A stretch of 64,000 nt of DNA from Clavulina sp. PMI_390 (lineage: Eukaryota; Basidiomycota; Agaricomycetes; Cantharellales; Hydnaceae). The notes beneath the pieces were generated by a model that was not told the DNA's origin, did no database searches, and saw only the letters and a program-made list of their open reading frames with translations. Below are positions 33,695-44,978 of this stretch, piece by piece. Made by a program: the position numbers and the translations under genes. The DNA lies in NCBI GenBank assembly GCA_015039315.1, contig WIDE01000011.1:489149-553148 (forward strand). The letters run 5' to 3'. Within the stretch, counting starts at the first letter, position 1. The number at the start of each line of letters is the position of its first letter.

Positions 33695-35676
33695 TCATAA
33701 TACAGGATCATGTATTCGCACGTCTACGCCAAGCCCCGATGCGATGAGATATGCGGATACGAGTAGTGACTGCCCTACCAGCTCCATAACAGCTGTATGG
33801 ACCGGTAGACAGTAGGTGTCGGGGTCCAGCCCTCGCGCCCAGAACTGTCTGGTGAGCAGATTGGCCATCCAAAGGGAGATGACAGACTTTGGAAAGGATT
33901 GGAAATAGGCTCAGTGAATAGGATGCGAGCTGCATGTGACTGGCGTTTGCTTACCGCTGCGGCGAATGCAACCATGAAAAGAGGGTAGAATAAAAATCTT
34001 AGCCCTATCCACCCAGTCAAGTGCATGAATAGAAGATAGACAATAACGATAGGGATCCCAACACAGAATAGGATGGCAGCCGAAGCCATATTCTGCTTAT
34101 TGATCTCCTTATGATCCGCAGATGACCGCTCTGTTGATTCTTCGGCCTCCGCATGGAGTTGGGTAGACAATCTTGAGATAAAAACTGCCCCTAAGGAGGG
34201 AGGTAGACCTGCATGGTAGAATGCGTTCAGTCTGTGGGGATTTCACTGGTGGGAAATGATTGAACCTGATATCACGACTCCAAGGTCTCCGAATTCCCGC
34301 CATTTAGTCACGAACCTGTCCAGCACAAGACCAGTACCACTGGATACCACCATCGCACATAGCAATGGTAGCCATCCTAATAGATCCTTTAGAAGCGGCC
34401 GCGAAACTGGGTTCCGTAACGACACCACGATCATCCATACCAACAAGCCGACGAGCGCGATGGTGAGAATTAAGGGGAATCTTATCGACAAGAGTGAAGG
34501 AAGGGTGAGAGCTGTAGCAATGAAGCTGAGGAGCGTAAGGGTTACGAGGTCTCCTAGGCATGAAGCCAAAGGTGTTGCAACGTTGTCTGTGAATGGCTAT
34601 TAGTGCGGAAGTATCGCTCGACACTGACCCAAGGCGTACCAGGGTTGAGACGATACCGACGACACCACATAATTACCGAACACATGAAGGACCCGAGCAT
34701 AATAGAGCTCAGAGAAGCAGACGCCAAAGCCACTGCGGTGACTGCCAAGTATCTGAGCATTGTGAGTAGGAACCCATTCGGCATGAATTCAAGTGGTAAC
34801 TTACTCTCGGAACCCTATAGGCTTCGAAGATGTTGGGAATTTTGATGGTCTCGTAGGGCCACGTACGGAAAGTCTCGATCTTGGTCGCCATGCTCTTTTG
34901 GCCTCTTCTGGGACTGCTGTTGCTTGAAGCAACTTCCCCAGCGAGAAAGAGCCGATCCCAGCCAAAATTGACAAGCAGAGAGCCTGGACTTGTAGGAGTG
35001 ATAGTGTCCCAAGCACTTGGGTGCGACGCGACGCTATGGTGTCAAGACTCCCAGTATTTGCCTAGAAATTTTCGTTTACAGAAGATCGAGAAGGATGGAT
35101 GCGGTTACATACAGCCGTGGAGAGTCGTGCGCTCAAATTCATCTCAAGATTGCCTTTCTGGTATGCGCGGAAAAGTTGACCTATCAGAGCGTGACGGCAG
35201 GGCGTAGAGCAGTTCACTTACCATGTTATTGAGCATGGGTATCAAAATCAAGAGTTCGTCAAGCTCTTGCATGGCTGTCCATGTCTAACAGATGTTAATC
35301 CGGTAAGCCATTGCCCTACCCCAAGGTTATTCAGGCTACTGACAGATACGCGCTCCAGTAATTCGCCGGTGAAGACCATACCCACAACGCTTCCAAAGAG
35401 AGCTGGAGCAGTCTGATGCGCGTTTAAATTATCTTCGCTTGATGAGATGAGAGAGCGAACCTCTTTCAAAATCTCTACAGCCAGCTGTCTAGTTGTCAGA
35501 GTCTGCAAGCCAGCATTGTCCACTACCTCGGTTCCGGCACGAGGCTTATTGGACAGGAGACCAAGCTGGATCCCATTCTCATCTTCAAAGTCGTCGTCAA
35601 ATTCATGGTCCTCAAGGACGGCTGTGGACACTCCACCGTCGTCTGAGTCTAAGTCGTGTTGAGCAGGTCCGGGCAT
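33695..35676 (-). CDS. SLC41/MgtE-type divalent cation (Mg2+) transporter
   Basis: Model: complement(join(33695..33886,33955..34208,34266..34586,34640..34752,34805..35061,35113..35157,35222..35284,35350..35676)), 523 residues. SLC41 proteins are eukaryotic relatives of the bacterial MgtE magnesium channel with two repeated transmembrane halves. The first half shows KGNLEMNLSARLSTAANTG and LLQVQALCLSILAG; the family signature DNVATPLASCLGDLVTL opens the second gene half; the last exon ends with LDPDTYCLPVHTAVMELVGQSLL, also characteristic. At least nine hydrophobic helices are visible. The first 70 residues are acidic and cytosolic. Exons 2 and 3 are 63 and 45 nt. The start at 35676 lies 54 nt from the ADA3 start on the other strand. 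Confidence 0.92.
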
Positions 35677-35730
35677 TGAGTGGCTGTGACGTCCTCCACA
35701 TCATCAACCACAAACAAACCCGCGCCCTAC
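35677..35730. promoter_or_regulatory. Shared 54-nt bidirectional start region SLC41-type/ADA3
   Basis: Two divergent ATG codons are only 54 nt apart, the tightest pair in the window. No TATA is present; the spacer contains CACAAACAAAC repeats. The core promoters must overlap each other or the coding exons. Confidence 0.4.
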
Positions 35731-38111
35731 ATGGCACCTCTCCTCGATGCGTATAGTCCACATCCTAGAGCATTCCGGAACCAGTACCTCCAGAATCCTA
35801 GTAATCTCCGAGGGGCACTCCCAGCAACAGACGATCTTATCACTCTCAAAGAGCAACTGAACACTCTCAAGACCAGAACCACAGAACGTCTGGACAAAGC
35901 AACAAGAGATGTTGACAAATTCCAGGCCAAATGGGCTGAGATGACCAGAGAAAGAGAGCGCCCCAAGGAACAAGAGAGAGTTCGTGATAAAGCGAAAGCG
36001 CGCATCAAGCGTGAAGCAAGTGGTGAGTAACTGGATAAACAAAAAGGTTTCGTTTATTGGCCAACGCACATCACGATATGTCACAGAAACTCCATCTGTG
36101 GATGAATTTGTGATACCTGATGTTCGACCGAGGCATACAAGTACATCCGTCAGAAAGTCGTGAGTACCATTACATTTCATGCGCTGCCCTGTTACTTACA
36201 TGTCATCTCTCACCATAGAGATGCTGACCGCAAGAAGAAGAGGAAACGAGATGATAAGCGCAGTAGCGTTGACCCTGACCTCGATATCCTCACTGGAATC
36301 AGTAAGTATCTGAATCACTTCATATTCCCAATCTTCTAACCTACACGCAACTTTGGCCCACCCAACAGATCGCCTTAGTCCATCCCCGGTAGCACTACCT
36401 CCTGAACGCCCGCAGAAGAAGCTGAAGCCATCGCATTTTAACCACCCTGCTCAACTCACCATCCCCCCTCCCCCTCCTGGCCCACCAGTGGACCCAAATG
36501 TCGCAACAGATTTCTCACTTCCTGAACCCGCTCCGTTCACCTTACGACCCACGCTTGGTTTGTGGGGCAAAAATGGCCTGTTGCAGCCAGGGACGCGACA
36601 CGCATACGAAGTAATGGATGACTTCACCAATACAAAAGCTCCTCAATCCCAAGTCCGTCTTTTCCTTGAGATGAGGAGATTTGTCTCGCTGATCAAATCA
36701 AATTAGACGCCAGTATCTACATTCTGGAAAGAAACTGAGACGTGGATGAAAAACGTCGGTGAAGAAGATGTAACCTTTTTAGGGTTTACGGTTCGCACTA
36801 CAATTTCACCACACAGCATTGCCAACTGACCAAGGAGTTCGACTATAGAACACAGACACCGATGCGTTCACAATTCCGAAATTGGGAAAGCATTACTCCG
36901 AAGTTTGGGAGGAACAAGAAAAGCTCCTTCTCGCGACCCAGCAGAGCCTCTTCCCCGAGGCCTCAGTCGGGATCAATGGGACGTCATTCGCAGCGTCGAA
37001 TGGTTCTACGGCCCCTCTCGACACAAAAGCAGGGATATTGAACAATGGGACTTCGGATACACTGACTGACGCTGATCTCCCGACCGAGAAGAAAAGTCTC
37101 GGCCCTTTCACTGAGCGAATACTGAGTGCTCTACTTGCCGAATCCGGCGCCCTAGCGACACTCCCAGAAAGCAAGCCAACATCAGAAGAGTTAGCACCTC
37201 CGCCAAGTGGAAGTACAGCACCTGCCCCTTCAGTTACACCGACTCCCGTGTCATTCTATGACCTCGAAACTCGGCTACGATTAGAGCTGAAGGCTTGCGG
37301 GCTACTCGGCGCCGAGGAGGTAAGTCTACCTCTAACGCTGTGTCAAGCAGCAACAGATCGATCATACCACCATTCGTTGTAGCCCGATTTTGCTGAATCC
37401 TATGACGACGACATCGCAAGTGCCCTTCGCGAGCTTCAGCACAAGCTCCAACGCGTCAAGACTATGAACGATCTGCGGAAAGAGCGTCTTTCCGCGATTG
37501 CACGAGATCGGCTCGCATATCTGGACTACCAAGAGCTACTAGACGATCTCGGCCGACAGATTGGGGCAGGATACCAGCGAATTCTCAAGGCAAACCAAAA
37601 ATTGCAGCAACCCAAGAAGAAAAAACTTCCCCCCGGCGCGACTGAGAAGGAGAAAGAGCGCAATGCGGCGTTGGCGGAGGCAGCTGCGGAGGCGGCGCGT
37701 CTCAAAACCCTCGTGCTAGAAGTTCCGGAGGGCCTGAGTAAGTTGGTCGAGATCCGACGACAGTTCAAGGAGGTGAGTACCCCGGGCAAAAAGTTGGCAG
37801 AGACATGTATGGCCATTCAAGCCATGTGCGCACTGGCCTTCAGAGCTGGATGAGCAGCATGATTTGCCTGTTGCTTTCTCGCCATGCGATCGGGCGCTGA
37901 TGATTCATTTCACTGTTGAATTGGTGGCGTTTATCTCTAGGCAATTGGCAAAGCCATGCTCGACTGGGAAGCTCGTCAGCCCGGCCGACTAATCGGTGCA
38001 CCTACCAGGAGCATCTATGAGGGCTTGAAACTGCCGGACGGTTCTGAATACGAAGATGACCTTCTTGCTGACCCTGAACCTCCTTTAGTGAAGGAGGAAC
38101 CCATGCACTAG
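35731..38111 (+). CDS. NGG1: SAGA/ADA complex subunit ADA3 (NGG1)
   Basis: Model: join(35731..36022,36087..36159,36219..36301,36369..36652,36707..36790,36849..37319,37383..37772,37941..38111), 615 residues. Ada3 links Gcn5 to the SAGA/ADA histone acetyltransferase module in the nucleus. Early exons encode a coiled coil (LKEQLNTLKTRTTERLDKA) and a Lys/Arg-rich stretch (DADRKKKRKRDDK). The middle matches the DFTNTKAPQ / FWKETETWMKNVGEEDV region, and LGPFTERILSALL precedes the PF10198-type Ada3 domain: DLETRLRLELKACGLLG, then DDIASALRELQHKLQRV, LDYQELLDDLGRQI and the C-terminal helices ending KAMLDWEARQPG. All junctions are GT-AG with matching phases. The tail carries KEEP, a possible sumoylation motif. 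Confidence 0.92.
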
Positions 38112-38351
38112 CCGCAATGTTGACCTCTTCACCCTTTCCACCATCATGAGTGACTGACACGCTATCCGCTTTCACCATTTGCTAACGAATAGCTACACGA
38201 GCGCTCTCCGTCGTCATCATCTGTAGCGTTATAGCACGCTGTTCAATAATATCTGTATGGGTTATGTACAACAACGTTTGGCACTCGTGTGCGTATAATA
38301 CAGAAGTCTCTGAGTACATCGCATTCTCCCCACTAGGCTGAATTAAGATCT

Positions 38352-41300
38352 TTACGGGCCGGGCTGATAGATGCTATCCACCTTATACATCTTGGTATCG
38401 GCCTCAGCTCCAGCACCACCGACAACAGGATCAACCTTGTACATCTTGGTGCTGACAGGAATCTCGAACCCTGTTGCTCCATCCGAGAGCATGGTCTTGG
38501 CGTTCGGGTCGGCAGGTGCAGCGCTCGACTTCGCTGCACCAGCATTCTTTCCCCACCCGCCGGTGGTCGGTGCCTTCTTCTCCGTAGCAGCAGGAGCAGG
38601 AGCAGCGGCGGCCTTACTCGCTACCCCACTCGCCTTCCCGTCTGGGATCAAGATGAACTCCAGCACGTCTCCAGAATCTTTCTTGACGATCGCGTCGAGG
38701 ATATAGTATCCCTTGCGCTCAAACTGGATGATATCACCCTTTGCAAGGCTAACAACGTTCGAGTCTGCCCACGCCTCAGTGCGGAACTCCGTTGTGGCCG
38801 TGACGAAATCAGAGACATCGTCCTCCTCCTCGAGCTTCTTCTTTGTGATAAGATAATCGTAGTCAATCAGCACTACATCCACGAGCGGCGTCGGTAGTGG
38901 CTGGGAGGACGAGGGCGAGGGGAGCCAGTGGATCTTCTTCTTGGTCTTCTTGAAATCTCCCTCAAGGAAGAGGTCAGTTTCAATCGAGGTGATCGCCCCA
39001 GTGCTAGCGTCGGTTGACTTTGTGCGGATGATCGCATTTCCCCAGTCCATGAGTGTTATCTATCAAACGAGTGATCAACTCATGAATGCTCCGTATTTTC
39101 CCCATTATGCCTGTAGTCTCAGTCGCGTACCTCTTCGTTGTCCTCAAAGCTCGCGGCATCCTCTTGATCCACGATAATCGTGTTTGAGAATGTTGTCTTC
39201 TTGAGTCCAACTTCAGGGTTCTTCTTATGCTTTGGTATATCCTTGACTTCAATCTGCTGCGGGACCTCCGCGCCCTTAAGCTTGATCTCAACGCTATCAC
39301 CAGAGAATACTTAGATGAAAAACCAATACAGAGGGTAGTGTGCGGGAAAGGGTACCTCTTCTCTTTAGTGACTGCCCAGAAGCGGGGGACGATGGGATCA
39401 ATGACCTTCTTGTTTGCAGCCCAAATGCCGTCCCACTCGAGGAGCATCTGAGACTGCGAGGGCCCTTGCTGGAGCATAAAGTTCTTCAGTCCCTCGACAG
39501 TCATACCGCGTCGGCGAATACCTTGACGGGAAAAATGTCAATCACATCAAAAGGATGTGAGGTTGAGATCAAGATACATACCGCGAACGGTGGGGAATCG
39601 AGGATCATCCCACCCACTCACGAACCCATTGTTGACGAACCAATGGAGTTTACGCTTTGATAGTAGGGTGTATACAAAGTTGACACGGCTAAATGTGTTC
39701 AGTGCATGTTTTCCCGTTCACGAGGGCAAACATGATGAGAAGGGAGAGAAATATCAATCAGATTAGCGTCTATTGGAACAACCCCCGCCAGGTGATCGCC
39801 TGTGAGATATTTAGGGCACGCTCAACATACCTGTAGTCCCAAATCTCAACCTTGCGAACGCCCAGGGCCTCAATCATCCACTGATACTGAGGATTCCTGT
39901 CACGGTACTCGTTTGTGCGAAGAGCATGAGTAACACCTATGTCGAGCAACATCAACAACAACGCTCAAAGGCAGCAGTATTATACTAATGAGCAAATGAA
40001 GCGAAGCTATCTGACTCACCTTCCAATGAGTCGACCAACGGGCACGCAAAGTCATAGGTTGGATAGACCTTCCATTTATCTCCCGTGCGGTGATGAGGAA
40101 GCATATTGACTCGATAGATGACGGGATCGCGCAGGGCCTTGTTCGGGTCATCCACACTCAGCTTTGCACGAATGCACCACCTCTGGCCTTCCTCCGTCCC
40201 GCGTGCCATTTCCTCGAAGCGTGCAATGTTCTCGGCGGGCGAGGTATCGCGTCTCGCGGAAGCAATACCGTCCATACGCTCTTGTCGCATCTACGAAGGG
40301 ATATCAGAGGAAGGTCAGGTAGGTGACGAAAGGGAAATGAGGGCGGTGAACCTTTTCTTGGACTGTGTCATCTGCATAGGCTTTTCCCTCCTTCAGGACC
40401 TGAATGCACCAATCATAGAGCTCCTGGAAGTAGTCGGACGTATGAGACAGCTTGTCGCCCTTGATACCCATCAGTGCCAAGTCCTCCACGATGGAATCCT
40501 CGAACTCAGCCTAACCACATTCACATTCAGGTTGTGAGGTCGTGCTGAAGCAGACAAAAGGTAGTTGAATTGACGCGCACCTTCTCTTTGCTTGGGTTCG
40601 TGTCGTCAAAACGAATAAGGAGTTTTCCATGATACATTTGCGCGAAGTACTGGTTGAGGAGCGCAGCCTTGGCATGGCCGATATGGAGGTAGCCAGATGG
40701 TTCAGGCGGGAAACGCGTCACAACCTGGCCATCAACGGCATTCTGTAGCCCGAGAGCAAAAGACGACGATGCAACGGATGCGGCCTTCTTTTCCTTGGAC
40801 GCAGTAGACTTGGCCTCAGCATGGGCAGAAATAATGGAGAGCGTTGATGGGAGGGTGTCAAAGTAGGTGTACCATCGTTGAAGATGGGGATGCCCAGCTT
40901 TTTTAAGGATGCCGATTACTTGAAGGGACGCTAGGGATGCGAGGAGTGGCTTTTAGAAGTTGCGATATCAAGCTATTAAGGTGAATGCTGTACCTCGTAG
41001 AGAGCCCCAGACAGCGGCGTCTGCAGCGGTGATCGCGTGTCCAACGAGGAATGTGCGGAACGTAAGATGGTCATCGAGGGTATCCAATGCTGCAGTGACC
41101 TCTGGGAAGCTGAGTTTCCCAGACAAAGTCTTGGCGAGTGTTAAAAAGGCCGCGGACTATGCGCGGGGGCAGAGTGTAAGAGATGTGGGCATGGGTAAAT
41201 GCTCGATCGGCGCCGTTTCAAATGACCCAAACGAACTTTTGAACTATCATCTGGGAGCTGGGCTGCACCAGCGATCTTTTCCACAATCTCGATCGGATCG

Positions 41301-41476
41301 GTTGTGAGGGTTTGGTCGCCAGAGGTGAGCGCAATGGTTGGTGTGTCGGGATCGAACTTTGTTTCGACGACCGCGGTGGGAGTTGAGGTCGTGGAAACGA
41401 CGAGACTAGCGATCACGAGAGGGCCCCATGGTAAAGGGCTGACTGCAGGATTTACTTTCAGGACGAGTTGGGCCAT
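38352..41476 (-). CDS. GUS1: Cytosolic glutamyl-tRNA synthetase
   Basis: Model: complement(join(38352..39059,39131..39293,39356..39521,39582..39688,39831..39936,40020..40290,40352..40510,40581..40918,40994..41156,41237..41476)), 806 residues. A class Ic synthetase charging cytosolic tRNA-Glu. The N-terminal ~180 residues form a GST-like domain ([15 protein letters not shown]; later [19 protein letters not shown]), which binds the Arc1-type cofactor in yeast. The catalytic part shows [19 protein letters not shown] (HIGH), [21 protein letters not shown]-type [33 protein letters not shown] and the KMSKS equivalent LLSKRKL. The anticodon-binding beta-barrels follow ([28 protein letters not shown]). 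An Ala/Pro-rich tail with two TKMYKVD heptapeptides ends the chain. Divergent from LEU4. Confidence 0.95.
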
Positions 41477-41741
41477 GATGACTGCTCAGAGTTGGAAGGA
41501 AAAAAGAAAAGCTGCTTCACGTGCTCTTGCGGCATTCAATCGAGTCATCTTCTGCCATTTGGACTTTTCTCTCTGTCAAGTCATCGCCACTAGGACCGCT
41601 AGTGCCAATCCCATCCAAGGACTATCCTCGTCCTAAGAATAACAACCACACCCTCAAGCTAGGAGAGGAAAAAAAACCTACCTGGTGGTAGACAAAGCTC
41701 TAGAAAAACTATTCCGCAGTCTCTCGCTTTTCTCGCTCATC
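41477..41741. promoter_or_regulatory. Divergent promoter region GluRS/LEU4
   Basis: This 265-nt spacer contains a perfect CACGTG at 41518-41523 and CGAGTCAT at 41541-41548, one mismatch from the Gcn4/Cpc1 site TGAGTCA. A CT-rich stretch lies just before the LEU4 start. Both flanking genes belong to amino-acid metabolism, so general amino-acid control is plausible but unproven. Confidence 0.35.
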
Positions 41742-44594
41742 ATGCCTATGCTGTACGCACATTTCTTCAGAGACTGTTTCTATATGCCACTGCCACTGCT
41801 GTAAAAAAAAGCTGAAACATGTTTTTCTCTCTCACTGCCCGGTCCTACTATCAGAACAAACCCATCTGAAAAATACGCTCCCTATGTCTCGCTCGATCTC
41901 CCCGATCGGACTTGGCCCTCGAAGCGTATTACTGCGCCTCCTGTATGGCTCAGCACCGATCTGCGCGACGGCAATCAAGCCCTCGCAAACCCGATGACCA
42001 TCCCGCAAAAAACCCGGTTCTTCAAGGAAATCGTCAAGTGTGGCATCAAGGAGATCGAGATCGCCTACCCTGCTGCCAGCGACACTGACTTTGGATTTGT
42101 CCGGGGTCTGATCGAGAAGGGCATGGTTCCAGACGATGTATGGATTCAGGCAAGTCCACGTTAATTATATATCTGGCTACGAGAGAGAGAGAGAAATGCC
42201 AAGAAAGTGCAACGGGGGGTGAGGAAACAAAGAGCTAATATATTTCCCCGCAGGTCCTCACACCGGCTCGCCCGGACCTCATCAAACGCACATTCGAGTC
42301 CATAGCTGGTGCACCGAATGTCATCATCCACATGTACAATGCAACCTCCCCTTGCTTCCGTGACGTTGTCTTTGGTAACACCAAGGAGCAAACCCTCGAG
42401 CTCGCCGTCAACCAGACCAAGCTCATCCGTCAGCTTGCTGACGAGTACACCGCCAAGCATGGCACACACTTCCGATATGAGTATAGCCCTGAGACATTCT
42501 CCCAGACCGAACCCGAGTTTGCGGTTCAAGTGTGCAACGCAGTAATGGCTGCGTGGGGCAAGGCCGATGTTGGAATCGACAGGATCATTTTCAACCTCCC
42601 TGGGACTGTCGAGATTGCCACGCCAAATCACTATGCAGATCAGGTTAGTGAAACTGAAAATGGAAGCGGCTCAACCAATTCCCCGTGCCAGGCAGTTCTC
42701 TATCCAAGCCTTCAAGCTTCTGAGAATATTTCTTTTATTTTCTCTTCTGGCAGATCGAATTCTTTGGCCGGCATGTTACTGAACGCGAGAAGGTCATGAT
42801 CTCCCTGCATCCTCATAACGATCGAGGTTCGTAGCCAATCGCATCGTGAGCTGAGAATGATTCCCGACGCTGATTTGCCCCACTTGGCTGGCACCCATCT
42901 GTGTTACTACCTCCGCTGACCGGCGAACAGGAACCGGTGTAGCGGCCACTGAGCTCGCCCAAATGGCTGGGGCCGATCGAGTGGAGGGTTGCCTGTTCGG
43001 CAACGGCGAGCGTACCGGGAACGTCGACATTGTTACCCTCGCTCTCAACCTCTACACCCAAGGCATCTCGCCCCAGCTCGACTTTAGCGATCTTTATAGC
43101 GTCATCGAGACAGTCACAGAATGCAACGACCTGCCCATCCACCCTCGGCATCCGTATGCAGGCGAGCTGGTCTTCACGGCCTTTTCAGGCTCCCACCAGG
43201 ATGCGATCAAGAAGGGCTTCGAGCGACGGGCTGCAGTGGGCGCTAAACTGTGGGACATCCCCTACCTGCCCATCGACCCTGCAGACATTGGGTGCACGTA
43301 CGAAGCCGTCATCCGTGTCAACTCGCAGAGTGGCAAGGCTGGTATCGCATACCTCGTCAAGCAGGGCCTGCACCTCGACCTGCCACGACGACTGCAGATT
43401 TCTTTCTACCAGGTCGTGCAAGCCATCTCGGACGCAACAGCCAAGGAGATGACAACGGAGGATATTACGGGAACGTTCCGCCGTACATACTTCCTTGGCT
43501 CACAATACCAGGGACGCCTTGTCCTGGGAGCCTTCAACCTCACGAGTATTGAGGACGTCCCTGCACCAGAGAAGGATGCGGCGGACTCTGATGCGGAGGA
43601 GGACGCGAGTGCCCGTCGGAGATTCAGTGGCCACATCTCCGTGGACGGAGTTGTACGCATCGTGACCGGAGAGGGCAACGGGCCTCTGTCGGCTCTTCTG
43701 AATGCTATCGAGTCGTATTTGGACATCAAGCTCTCTGTGAGGGAGTACGCAGAGCACGCAATTGGTGAGGGCTCGTCCACCCGTGCGGCCTCGTACGTTG
43801 AGCTCGTCAGCCCCGAGGTTAACCTCAAGGACAAATCATCGTCGTCTGGAGGCGTGTGGGGTGTTGCTGTTGACTCTGATATCGTCACTTCTGGCTTGCG
43901 CGCTGTCATCTCGGCAGTAAACACTGTCGTGAAGGATGGTCGCAAGCTGCCCGCGCTGGGCCTGACGATCGGAGTGGGTGGCCCCAGCAGCCAGAACGAT
44001 GTTTCGAGCGTAGTGCTGAACAATCTGGGCTTCGACATTCCAACGCGCATGGAGGCCCAGTTCTACGGGGCAGTGCAGGTGTGGGCAAAGAAGATGGGCA
44101 AGGAGAAGATCTCGGCAGAGGAGATTGTTGAACTGTTCAACGAGACGTACCCGCACGAGGACCAATCCTCCTCTCCTTCTGCATCATCAGTGCCACCAAA
44201 GCTAGTGTTCAAGCTTGTCTCGCACAAGCTGACGAACCTAGAGGGGAGCCGTCGCCGATTCGACGGGAGCGTCACGCTGCTGGACGGCAAGACAGAGGTT
44301 ACGATCTCTGGCGAGGGCAACGGGCCCCTTTCGGCGCTGCTGGCTGCGCTACAACCCCACCTCTCCTCACCTCTGTCAATTCGGGAGTTCTCGGAGCACT
44401 CGATTGGGGAGGGTACAGATGTGCGAGCAGCGTCTTACGTTGAACTTGTGATGGATGGCGGTGCTGCTACCGCTGCGAAGAGTAGCGCATGGGGCTTGGG
44501 GGTGGATCAGAGTATCACCGCCAGTGGCTGGAAGGCAGTTCTTGCGGCTGCGAGTGGGGTCAACTCTGCGGGGGTGGCAAATGGGCATGCCTGA
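41742..44594 (+). CDS. LEU4: Alpha-isopropylmalate synthase with tandemly repeated C-terminal region
   Basis: Model: join(41742..41752,41855..42149,42254..42643,42754..42826,42931..44594), 810 residues. It catalyses the first committed step of leucine synthesis, condensing acetyl-CoA with 2-oxoisovalerate. The TIM-barrel shows [53 protein letters not shown] and [15 protein letters not shown]. The usual C-terminal linker plus leucine-sensing domain occurs twice: unit 1 around residues 406-610, unit 2 around 624-800. Each has an R-x5-FY...V helix pair and [11 protein letters not shown] (residues 503 and 717) with IGEG and RAASYVELV. Yeast-type enzymes are about 600 residues with one unit. Exon 1 is 11 nt. 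Intron 2 begins with GC (CAG|GCAAGT); reading through meets a stop and no GT donor keeps phase. Confidence 0.94.
42150..42253 (+). other. GC-AG intron in LEU4
   Basis: The exon ends ...TGGATTCAG and the intron starts GCAAGT; it ends CCCCGCAG before GTCCTCACACC. Phase 0 is required on both sides by the conserved protein sequence. It also contains a (GA)7 run at 42181-42194. Confidence 0.85.
42181..42194 (+). repeat. (GA)7 microsatellite
   Basis: Seven perfect GA units lie within the GC-AG intron of LEU4. It could be length-variable between strains. Confidence 0.8.
43380..44594 (+). repeat. Tandem protein-level duplication inside LEU4
   Basis: Two related segments, about 43377-44000 and 44031-44560, each encode a linker helix pair followed by a LeuA-type allosteric domain. 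Anchors: [14 protein letters not shown] versus [29 protein letters not shown] versus [26 protein letters not shown] versus [11 protein letters not shown]. The offset is 214 residues. DNA-level identity is lower than protein similarity, so the duplication is not recent. Confidence 0.85.
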
Positions 44595-44978
44595 GCAAAT
44601 GAACAAGGTTGCAAAAAGACCTCCAACGGAATGAGGTTGTGTTATATCTTTCCCCCAACTTCAAAATCTTGTATGTGTACACTTTCGTTGTCGCGTCGAA
44701 TGTTTATAGAACACACGAGCCCTTGGGTCTCTGTGTATTGATTAATGGAATCGATCGCCACATATCTATCCATATGGTTATATCAGTAGAGATAAGGAGA
44801 CCTTGGATTATCTTTCGTTGTGAGCAAAGTGGGTCGTAGATAAGGACGCGGTTTGTTTGGCACAGTTTGATCAACGCGTCTGTCAGGCAGACCCCCGTGG
44901 GAATAGATTCCGGTGCCGAATCTACATGCGGATTAGTCATCGCACGCTCTCGAACGAGGGACCGTGCCGCTTTTCGTG
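44595..44978. other. Intergenic stretch LEU4 to C2H2 factor
   Basis: This 384-nt spacer has no supported gene. It probably holds the LEU4 3' UTR and the promoter of the downstream same-strand gene. No TATA element is clear. Confidence 0.35.

Noticed and set aside
43406..44050. 214-codon antisense frame inside LEU4
   Set aside because: It is a codon-bias shadow of the highly GC-rich sense exon, with no motif or splice support.
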